Assembly: GCA_947629535.1 (NCBI GenBank)
Contig: CANREC010000005.1
Span: forward strand, 1-47,035
Length of the DNA stretch: 47,035 bases
Source of the DNA: an uncultured Clostridia bacterium
GTDB lineage: Bacteria > Bacillota > Clostridia > Christensenellales > Borkfalkiaceae
Direction: 5' to 3'
Shown piece after piece: positions 40,417-47,035 of this stretch. Under the pieces are notes generated by a model that saw nothing but the letters and a program-made list of their open reading frames with translations, did not search any database and was not told the DNA's origin. The translations under genes and the position numbers were made by a program. Within the stretch, counting starts at the first letter, position 1. Every line of letters starts with the position of its first letter.

Positions 40417-42198
40417 CTATAGCGCCTTGACAAGTTTCGCGTATTCGCCGTTCAGGGCAAGGAGCTCTTCGTGGGTGCCCTGCTCCACGATCTTGCCGTG
40501 GCTCAAAAAGACGATCTTGTCGGCGTCGCGGATCGTGGAAAGCCTGTGAGCGATGACAAAACTCGTGCGGCCAGAAAGAAGGGTCTTGAGGCTGGCCTGC
40601 ACTTCGAGCTCCGTCTGCGTGTCGACATGGCTCGTCGCCTCGTCGAGGACGATGACTTTGGGGTCTGCAAGGATGAGGCGGGCAAAGGACAGGAGCTGTC
40701 TCTCCCCGCCCGAGAGCGGATAATCTTCGGAGATCATCGTCGCATACCCGTCGGGAAGGCGGGAGATAAAGTTCTCGCAGCAAGCCGCCCTCGCCGCATC
40801 TTTGCATTCTTCATCCGTCGCATCGGGACGGGAAAAGCGGATGTTGTCGAGGACCGTCCCGCTGAAAATATAGGTATCCTGCATCATCGCACCCACACCC
40901 TCGCGAAGAGAGTGAAGGGTGTATTTTTTGATGTTCTTCCCATCGAGGAGCACTTCGCCGCCCTGCACGTCATAGAAACGGGACAAAAGATTTACGACCG
41001 TCGTCTTGCCCGAACCCGTTGCACCGACGAGCGCGACCGTCTCCCCCGCCGCCGCGTCGAGAGAGAAATGTTCCAAAACAGGCACGCCCTCGATATAGGA
41101 GAAGGTGACGTCGTCGAATCTGACGTTGCCCTCGCAAGAGGTGAGCTCTTCTGCCCCCTCTTCGTCGTAGATCTCGATGGGCGTATCGATGGTGTCATAG
41201 ATCCGCTCCAGATCGGACGTGAGGGTGAATACCGTCGTGAGATTGGTACAGATGTTGCCGATGGAAGAAGTCACTTCGGACAGGACAGTGCCGATCGCGA
41301 CGACGGTGCCGAGGACGATCGTTCCGCCCGAGAGACCGACGGCGAGCGCGACGCCATAGACGATGAGCACGACGAGCGCGTTCGTGAACCCGTGGGCGAG
41401 CGGGAAAAAGGCCTCCCGAACGTTAGTCGTGCGCATGAAGGCATGCTTGTATTCCCGGAAGAGCTGTGCCCCGATCTCGCAGTTGAGGGCGCCGCGGTTG
41501 TAGGCTCTGACGACTTCCGCACCGCCGATGTTTTCGGCAACAAAAGCCGTATAGTTGGCGTTCTTGTTGTGGTCCATGCCCGAGCGCCTGTGGATGAGCA
41601 CGCTTAAAATGTACATGAGGATCCCGAGCGGGATGAGCGCGAGGACGACGGCGCCGCCGATGCGCCAGTCGAGACAGAGGATCCAGACGATGCCGATGAC
41701 GAGCACCCCCGCCGCATAGACGATCGAATAGAAGAGATTGCCGAAGAGCTCGGCGATGTCATCGACATAGTTGGTGACGCGGACGAGGATCTTGCCCGTG
41801 GAATGCGTATCGAAGTAGCGGAAGGAGAGTTCCATGACGTGGTCCATGATCTCCTTTCTGAGTTCCGTCGCGAAGAGCGTTCCGTACTTGACGGGGACAA
41901 GATTTTCGAGATGTCCGAAGAGCAGAAAAGCCATCCACGACAGCGCAAGTCCCCCGCACGCAAGAAGGGAAATGAGAAGGTAGTTGTCCTTCAGCACTCC
42001 GTCTGTGGGGAAGAGCGCGGAGATGATAACGGAATACAGGATCCCCGGGAGCAAGGCAACAAGCCCCAGTGCGACTTCGATGAGGATACTGCCGACAAAG
42101 GACGCCCTGTGTCTTAAGGCGCTCTTCATGAGTTTCCCCATCATGCGCACGGAGAAATGTTCGCGTATGTATTCGTCCTTGTAATACAGGTCGTTCAT
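40417..42198 (-). CDS. ABC exporter half-transporter with consensus ATPase site
   Basis: A 593-residue half-transporter: six membrane helices (about 1-330) and an ATPase domain (from 345). Walker A GATGSGKTT near residue 390, signature LSGGERQ near 492, Walker B VIVLDEATSHVD near 517, with the catalytic glutamate, and the H-loop in FVIAHRLSTI. It overlaps its partner by 4 bp (ATGA), so the two form a heterodimeric exporter like BmrCD or TM287/288, which move drugs or lipids. The stop is TAG (40417-40419), the only TAG stop among the 46 genes whose 3' ends lie in the window. Confidence 0.92.
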   Translation of the reverse strand: MNDLYYKDEYIREHFSVRMMGKLMKSALRHRASFVGSILIEVALGLVALLPGILYSVIISALFPTDGVLKDNYLLISLLACGGLALSWMAFLLFGHLENLVPVKYGTLFATELRKEIMDHVMELSFRYFDTHSTGKILVRVTNYVDDIAELFGNLFYSIVYAAGVLVIGIVWILCLDWRIGGAVVLALIPLGILMYILSVLIHRRSGMDHNKNANYTAFVAENIGGAEVVRAYNRGALNCEIGAQLFREYKHAFMRTTNVREAFFPLAHGFTNALVVLIVYGVALAVGLSGGTIVLGTVVAIGTVLSEVTSSIGNICTNLTTVFTLTSDLERIYDTIDTPIEIYDEEGAEELTSCEGNVRFDDVTFSYIEGVPVLEHFSLDAAAGETVALVGATGSGKTTVVNLLSRFYDVQGGEVLLDGKNIKKYTLHSLREGVGAMMQDTYIFSGTVLDNIRFSRPDATDEECKDAARAACCENFISRLPDGYATMISEDYPLSGGERQLLSFARLILADPKVIVLDEATSHVDTQTELEVQASLKTLLSGRTSFVIAHRLSTIRDADKIVFLSHGKIVEQGTHEELLALNGEYAKLVKAL

Positions 42199-44003
42199 GC
42201 TTGCTCCGTAAAATTCATTTCCTTCGATTGTCGGTTGTAGATCTGTGCGAAGTTGCCGCCGAGCGCCATGAGCTCTTCAAAGGTCCCCCGCTCGGTGATC
42301 CTGCCGTCCTCAAGGAAGAGGATCTCGTCACAGTCCTTGAGCGCCGTCGCACGGTGTGTCACTGTGATCATCGTCTTTTCGGCGCATTCCCGCGCGAGAT
42401 TGCGAAAGACGGCGTGTTCGGTCTCGAGGTCGAGGGCGCTCGTCACGTCATCGAACACAAAGACGGAGGCGTTCTTGAAGAGGGCGCGGGCGATGGAGAT
42501 GCGCTGTTTCTGCCCGCCCGAGAGGCCGAATCCCTTTTCGCCGATGGTCGTGCCGTAGCCGTCGGGGAAACGGCTCGCAAATTCGTCCACCTCGGCGAGC
42601 GAGCCCGCGCGTTCGATCTTCCCCTCATCCGCAAGAGGATCGTAGAGGGCGATGTTGCTCGCGATCGTGTTTGAGAACAGAAAGACGTTCTGCATGGCAT
42701 AGGAATAAGTGCGCAGGAGCGCATCTCTCGAATACTCATGGATGGGAACGCCGTCGAGAAGGATCTCCCCTTCGTCCGCCTCGGCAAGGCCCTGCATGAG
42801 CTTACAGAGCAGTGTCTTTCCGCTGCCCGTCTTGCCCATGACGCCGAGCTTCTTGCCGTATGGAATGGAGACAGAGACGTCCTCGAGGGCATAGCTGTCG
42901 CCGCTCTTGACGGAGAGATGTTCGATTTCGATATTCGGCTGCGCGGACGGGACCCGCGTTCCGTACCTGATCGCGATCTCGTCCTCGGCGTTGAGAAATT
43001 CAAAGAGCCGCCTGCCGCTGACGAGGTCCCTCTGCGAGGCGTTCACGTTAAAGACAAAACTGTTGAACTGCCACATCAAGCTTCCAAGATACCCCATCGT
43101 GGCCGTAAATTCACCCGCGGTGATACGTCCTCTTATGCCCAAGGGAATGATGAGGGCGAGCGTTCCCAAAAACACGCAGACCCGCGCGATGCGGATCAAC
43201 AGGTCCCTGTAGGCGAACACCTCGATGCCGCCGTACTGCGTGCGTTTCAGCCGCTCGTTGTCGGCGTCGAAGAGCCCCTCCCGCTCTTGCTCCCGCGCAA
43301 AGGCGGCGACCGTCCTCACGCCATAGATATTTTCCTGTACCGTCGTGCTCAGCGTGGCGGAATCGCGCCAGACGCTCTCGTAGTAGCGGCTGATGCGACC
43401 CTTATAGAGAAGGATGACAAAGATGCAGAAGATCCCCCCCGCGAGCGGCAAAAAGAGCAGAGACCAATGGATCTGCCCGAGAAGGACGGCCGCGACGACG
43501 ATATAGAAGATACAGTCTGCGAACCCCTGCGAGCGTTGGATGTAGAGGTCACGCACGTTGAAGGGGTCCTTCGTCGTGATCAGAATAAGGTCGCCCGCCG
43601 TGTAGCGGGAAAGGAGTTGCCCGCTCGCGTTGCCGAGTTTTTTCAGGGCGTCCGCACGCATTCTCCCCTCGCTCTTGAGGGAAAAGAAATGTGCGAGATG
43701 CCATTTCAGATAGAAAAAGGCAAAAAATAGGACGGCAAAGACGATGAGCGTGGCGGCAAGGACCCAGAAGATCCTTGTATACTCCCCTGCGGGGATGTCC
43801 TTGATGAGGAAATAAAAGATACTGCTTGCGTTCTTGGGTTCCCCGCCGAGAAGAGGCGTGATGACCCTGTCGACAAGCAGCGAGACGACTTGCGGCGTGA
43901 CAAGCAGAATGACAACACGAAATAGCCCGAACAGTGTGGCAAGCACCTGCACGGGCATCGTTTTCTTGAAATACGGATAAGAATTTCTGAAAAACTCTCG
44001 CAT
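42195..44003 (-). CDS. ABC exporter half-transporter with degenerate ATPase site
   Basis: A 602-residue half-transporter. Membrane region about 1-325, then the ATPase domain with Walker A GKTGSGKTL near 388, signature LSGGQKQR near 489, and Walker B VFVFDDVTSALD near 513. The glutamate after the Walker B aspartate is replaced by Asp, the known mark of the non-hydrolysing site in heterodimeric exporters. The start at 44003 begins MREFFRNSYPYFKKTM; a longer frame to 44189 would only translate intergenic repeat and is rejected. There is no clear ribosome site, since the repeat ends just upstream. Confidence 0.9.
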   Translation of the reverse strand: MREFFRNSYPYFKKTMPVQVLATLFGLFRVVILLVTPQVVSLLVDRVITPLLGGEPKNASSIFYFLIKDIPAGEYTRIFWVLAATLIVFAVLFFAFFYLKWHLAHFFSLKSEGRMRADALKKLGNASGQLLSRYTAGDLILITTKDPFNVRDLYIQRSQGFADCIFYIVVAAVLLGQIHWSLLFLPLAGGIFCIFVILLYKGRISRYYESVWRDSATLSTTVQENIYGVRTVAAFAREQEREGLFDADNERLKRTQYGGIEVFAYRDLLIRIARVCVFLGTLALIIPLGIRGRITAGEFTATMGYLGSLMWQFNSFVFNVNASQRDLVSGRRLFEFLNAEDEIAIRYGTRVPSAQPNIEIEHLSVKSGDSYALEDVSVSIPYGKKLGVMGKTGSGKTLLCKLMQGLAEADEGEILLDGVPIHEYSRDALLRTYSYAMQNVFLFSNTIASNIALYDPLADEGKIERAGSLAEVDEFASRFPDGYGTTIGEKGFGLSGGQKQRISIARALFKNASVFVFDDVTSALDLETEHAVFRNLARECAEKTMITVTHRATALKDCDEILFLEDGRITERGTFEELMALGGNFAQIYNRQSKEMNFTEQA

Positions 44004-44035
44004 AGTCAGTATCGGAAATGAAAATGAGTGCGGCC

Positions 44036-44154
44036 GCTCATCCTGAGCGTAGCTGAAAGATCCTATTAAACAGTCGGAGCATACCAAAACGACACCCCTT
44101 CCGTCTCGCCGCTCTGCGGCGATCCACCCACCCCTCAAGGGGTGGGCAAGGGGA
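44036..44154. repeat. Intergenic repeat mosaic between asnS and the ABC pair
   Basis: An inverted block GCTCATCCTGAGCGTAGCTG (44036-44055) with AAGATCCT following, and an ACGACACCCCTTCCGTC block with CACCCCTCAAGGGGTGGGCA (44088-44154). Both recur at 22157-22254, in inverted or similar form, and at 27883 and 45682. Confidence 0.7.
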
Positions 44155-44201
44155 AACGGGGACGGCAGCGGAGCACAAGGGAATGACACAACCTAACCCC
44201 T

Positions 44202-44236
44202 CGTACATTTTGTTTTCGCAGAAAACAAAATGTACG
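44202..44236 (-). terminator. Perfect 16-bp hairpin after asnS
   Basis: Arms 44202-44217 and 44221-44236 are exact reverse complements around a 3-nt loop, 8 nt after the asnS stop. There is no U-tract on the minus strand (GAGGGGTT follows). It may terminate poorly or protect the 3' end. Confidence 0.6.
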
Positions 44237-44244
44237 AAACTATC

Positions 44245-45618
44245 TCAATAAATGCTCTTTACGCTTCTCGGGAAGAGCGTGACGTCGCGGATGTTCTCCA
44301 TGCCCGTCACATACATCACGAACCGCTCAAATCCGAGGCCGAATCCGCCGTGCGGCACGCTTCCGAAGAGACGCAGATCGAGATATTGCTTGTAGGCGTC
44401 CATGTCCATGTGTCTTTCCTCCATGGCGGAGACGAGCTTTTGATAGTCGGCCTCTCTCTCGCTCCCGCCGATGATCTCCCCGATCCCGGGGACGAGGCAG
44501 TCCGTCGCGGCGACCGTTTTGCCGTCCGCGTTCTGTTTCATGTAGAAGGACTTGATCTCCTTCGGATAGTCCGTCACAAAGACGGGACGCTTGAACACCT
44601 GCTCGGTGAGATACTTTTCGTGCTCGGACTGGAGATCGCTTCCCCAATGGACGGGGAACTGGAACTTGTCGTTCTCCTTCTCAAGGATCTTGATGGCGTC
44701 CGTATAGGTGCATACGCCGAAATCGCTCGTCGCGACATGCGTGAGCTTGTCGATGAGGCCCTTTTCCACAAAGGAATCAAAGAACTTGATCTCCTCGGGG
44801 CACTCTTCGAGGACGGCGTTGATGAGATATTTGAGAAGGCTTTCGGCGACCTCGATGACGTCGGGAAGTTCGGCAAAGGCGATCTCGGGCTCGACGTGCC
44901 AGAATTCGGCGAGATGCCGCTTTGTGTTGGAATTTTCGGCACGGAAGGAAGGTCCGAAGGTGTAGATCTTGCCGAGCGCCGTCGCCGCGACCTCGCCCTC
45001 GAGCTGTCCCGAGACGGAGAGCCCCGCTTTCACACCGAAGAAGTCATTCTTGAAGTACTCCTCTTCGGTCTTGGCCTGTGCGTTCCACGGCCGTGTGGTG
45101 ACGCGGAACATCTCCCCCGCTCCCTCGCAGTCCGAGGCGGTGATGAGCGGCGTGTTGATGTAGTAGAATCCGTTTTGGTGGAAATATCTGTGGATGGCCT
45201 GCGCGGCGACCGAGCGGACGCGGAACACGGCCTGAAAGGTGTTCGTGCGGAGACGGAGATGCGGGATCGTGCGGAGAAAGTCGAGCGTCGTCCTCTTCTT
45301 TTGGATGGGATACTCCGCGGGGCACTTGCCGAGAAGAGCGATCTCCTTTGCATTGAGCTCGTTCCCCTCTCCCTTGTACGCCTTGACGACTTCGCCCTTG
45401 ACGCAGACGCTCGCGCCGAGTTTCTGGCAGTCGGGGCTGAGCCCGAGGGCGGCCTTGTCGATCACGACCTGCAGTTTGCGGAAAGCCGTGCCGTCGGTGA
45501 GTTCCAAAAAGGAGACGGCGGCGCTGTCGCGGAAGGTCCTTACCCATCCGCAGACGACGACCGTCTCGCCGACGAGGCTTTCATCCTGTAACACTTTGGA
45601 AATATCGAGATGTTTCAT
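44245..45618 (-). CDS. asnS: Asparaginyl-tRNA synthetase
   Basis: Charges tRNA-Asn. The 457-residue protein has an N-terminal OB-fold anticodon domain (GETVVVCGWVRTFRDSAAVS) and the class II core: GAGEMFRVT, the motif 2 stretch YTFGPSFRAENSNTKRHLAEFW, and motif 3 GGFGLGFERFVMYVTG. The RAENSNTKRH segment and PEIAF that follows separate AsnRS from AspRS. AAGGAG lies just before the ATG. It is 119 nt downstream of proS, across a repeat segment, with no promoter seen. Confidence 0.97.
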   Translation of the reverse strand: MKHLDISKVLQDESLVGETVVVCGWVRTFRDSAAVSFLELTDGTAFRKLQVVIDKAALGLSPDCQKLGASVCVKGEVVKAYKGEGNELNAKEIALLGKCPAEYPIQKKRTTLDFLRTIPHLRLRTNTFQAVFRVRSVAAQAIHRYFHQNGFYYINTPLITASDCEGAGEMFRVTTRPWNAQAKTEEEYFKNDFFGVKAGLSVSGQLEGEVAATALGKIYTFGPSFRAENSNTKRHLAEFWHVEPEIAFAELPDVIEVAESLLKYLINAVLEECPEEIKFFDSFVEKGLIDKLTHVATSDFGVCTYTDAIKILEKENDKFQFPVHWGSDLQSEHEKYLTEQVFKRPVFVTDYPKEIKSFYMKQNADGKTVAATDCLVPGIGEIIGGSEREADYQKLVSAMEERHMDMDAYKQYLDLRLFGSVPHGGFGLGFERFVMYVTGMENIRDVTLFPRSVKSIY

Positions 45619-45640
45619 AGTTTACTCCTTACATGGAAGG

Positions 45641-45712
45641 GAATTGAGAATTGAGAATTAAAAATTATGGCGGGGGCGATTGGAACGACACCTCAATGGG
45701 TGGGCAAGGCAG
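45641..45712. repeat. Repeat block between asnS and proS
   Basis: Tandem GAATTGAGAATTGAGAATTA (45641-45660) and GAATTAAAAATTAT (45655-45668, as at 22051-22064), then a reduced AACGACACCTCAATGGGTGG block (45684-45703) like those at 22207 and 44088. Confidence 0.7.
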
Positions 45713-45737
45713 AGGAGAAAGAAATCGTTCGAAATGT

Positions 45738-47035
45738 TTAATACGCTCTTGCAAAAAAGACGGTATGGACGGACGGGGCGCCGCAGGCGACGCAAGTCTC
45801 GGCCGTGTTCTCCTTTGCCATGACGCGGGCCGTTGCCTGTGAGAACTCCTTCACCTTGTCCTCGCATGCACGGCAGCCGCACCACCCCGCCTTGACGAAA
45901 TTTCCCCCGTTCACGGCCTCGAGCAGGCCATCGAGAGTCTCGGCAGGGACGATCCGCTCCTGCATGCGCTTTTCGGCCTTTTGGTAGAGGGCCTCGCTCA
46001 GATCGGACAGGATGCCCTTGACCGTCTCGGCTGCATTTTGAAGAGAGACTTCCTCTTTCCCGAACCCGTCGCGGCGGGACACGGTCATGACGTCCTTTTC
46101 GATGTCGCGCGGGCCGAGCTCGATGCGGACGGGAACGCCCTTCATCTCCCATTCGTTGAACTTCCAACCGGGAGAATTGTCGCTGTCGTCCACCTTCACG
46201 CGGATCCCCGCCTCTTTGAGCGATGCGGCCAAGCGTTCGCACGCCGCAAGCACGCCTTCCTTCTTCTGTGCGATGGGCACGATGATGACCTGCACGGGTG
46301 CGACGGGGGGCGGAAGGACGAGCCCTCTCTGGTCACCGTGGGTCATGATGATGGCGCCGATGAGGCGGGTGGAGACGCCGTAGCTCATCGTATAACCGTA
46401 TTTGAGCGTGCCGTCCTTGTCGGTGAACTGCACGCCGAACGCCTTGGAGAAGTTCTGCCCCAAGTAGTGGGATGTCCCCGATTGCAGGCTCTTTCCGTCG
46501 TGCATCATGGCCTCCATGCCATAGGTGGCGACGGCGCCCGCGAATTTTTCCTTCTCCGTCTTTCTCCCCGTGAGGACGGGCATGCAGAGAACGTTCTTCG
46601 CAAACTCCTCATAGAGACGGAGCATGTTCAGCGTCTCCTCTTCGGCCTCTTCGGCCGCCGCATAGACGGAATGCCCCTCCTGCCACAAAAATTCACTGGT
46701 ACGGAGGAAAGGACGGGTCGTCTTTTCCCACCGCATGACGTTACACCACTGGTTGAGACGGAGCGGAAGGTCCCGCCAGCTCTCCACCCACTTGCCCATC
46801 ATGTGGCCGATGATGGTCTCGGACGTGGGACGGACGGCGAGCGGCTCCTGCAATTTCTCCCCGCCCGCATGGGTGACGACGGCGACTTCGGGCGCAAATC
46901 CCTCGACGTGCTCGGCCTCCTTCGTCATGAAGGACATCGGGATGAGGAGCGGGAAGTAGGCGTTTTCCACCCCGGCCGCCTAAAATCTCGCATCCATTTC
47001 GCGCTGGATATTTTCCCAGATCGCATAGCCGTAGG
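45738..47035 (-). CDS. proS: Prolyl-tRNA synthetase (interrupted by an in-frame TAG; runs off the right edge)
   Basis: Charges tRNA-Pro. The protein is the short ProRS type found in Clostridia, mycoplasmas, archaea and eukaryotes, with no editing insert. Landmarks read from the frame are YGYAIWENIQREMDARF, then a TAG codon (46980-46982), then AAGVENAYFPLLIPMSFMTK, EGFAPEVAVVTHAGGEK and AVRPTSETIIGHMMGKWVES. Near the C-terminus a zinc-site region CGCRACEDK and ACGAPS closes the protein (FFARAY). The TAG replaces a codon that is Lys or a similar residue in the family. Translation restarting at the GTG (46968-46970) would lose the start of the catalytic core. The gene end towards the right edge is missing. 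Confidence 0.85.
46980..46982 (-). other. In-frame TAG codon in proS
   Basis: The frame reads ...E-M-D-A-R-F-(TAG)-A-A-G-V-E-N-A-Y-F.... Residues on both sides are conserved in ProRS, so there is no frameshift. It may be a sequencing error near a contig end, a nonsense mutation, or a genuine recoding event. Confidence 0.85.

Noticed and set aside
42195-44189. A longer ABC half-transporter with a Pro-rich N-terminus
   Set aside because: The extension lies in intergenic repeat sequence and has no family likeness; the membrane domain begins at 44003.
1-47035. Genome-wide reassignment of UAG to an amino acid
   Set aside because: Only proS carries an internal TAG; dozens of other long genes are free of it and one gene ends in TAG, so at most local recoding is possible.
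1-47035. tRNA, rRNA, CRISPR array or transposase genes
   Set aside because: I looked through every intergenic gap and found no cloverleaf-like segment, no regularly spaced repeats and no transposase-like frame.

Overview
The window looks like a chromosomal core segment of a Gram-positive, low-G+C-lineage bacterium (Bacillota, most likely an uncultured gut-type member of Clostridia) whose own DNA is fairly GC-rich. Pointers: near-consensus SigA-type promoters (TTGACA, 17-18 nt spacer, TATAAT), strong GGAGG ribosome sites, a T-box leader on thrS, a terminator-bearing leader on infC-rpmI-rplT, DUF4364, TSCPD and YtxC-like proteins, ECF vitamin transport, and a short ProRS. The genus assignment is inference. 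I count 47 protein genes (two cut by the window edges), no tRNA, rRNA or CRISPR, and no prophage or transposase.

Layout. 1-2.9 kb: purA-dapF-pyrG, read leftwards. 3.0-4.8 kb: a zinc-ribbon NUDIX hydrolase followed by a short RtcB-type RNA ligase. 4.9-10.8 kb, leftwards: YtxC-like gene, thrS under a T-box, infC-rpmI-rplT under a terminator-bearing leader, then a TrmH-family methyltransferase and yebC. 11-13.4 kb: leuS. 13.5-17.1 kb, leftwards: ECF substrate-binding protein, type III pantothenate kinase, homoserine dehydrogenase and an ATP-grasp ligase. 17.3-21.3 kb: small genes, including a Cys-rich membrane peptide, an XRE repressor whose apparent operator fills its neighbour's promoter, a NUDIX enzyme fused to an unknown domain, and an HPr-like protein without the phosphocarrier histidine. 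21.4-30.3 kb: a complete V/A-type ATPase operon whose proteolipid carries the sodium-binding residues known from Enterococcus NtpK. 30.3-33.5 kb: two divergent MATE exporters, each with a leader terminator. 33.6-40.3 kb: clpB, a tandem-HTH regulator with a divergent small gene, yigZ, tyrS, and a WYL regulator with a divergent small gene. 40.4-44 kb: a heterodimeric ABC exporter. 44.2-47 kb: asnS and proS.

The segment is dominated by translation: five aminoacyl-tRNA synthetases (Thr, Leu, Tyr, Asn, Pro), IF-3, L35, L20, an rRNA/tRNA methyltransferase, an RNA ligase and ClpB. Only thrS has a recognisable T-box. Membrane energetics is the second theme.

Points most worth following: (i) an in-frame TAG codon inside otherwise intact proS; (ii) the structured, terminator-containing leader of the rightward MATE gene, a candidate guanidine-IV (mepA-type) or new riboswitch; (iii) a Crh-like HPr homologue with DUF4364 and TSCPD genes; (iv) three small regulator loci whose operators can be read directly from palindromes in their promoters; (v) short intergenic repeat blocks, one of which separates ntpD from the rest of the ATPase operon; (vi) the NUDIX-RtcB pair and the NUDIX fusion protein. 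All functional calls rest on reading the sequence and remembered family motifs; no database search was possible.
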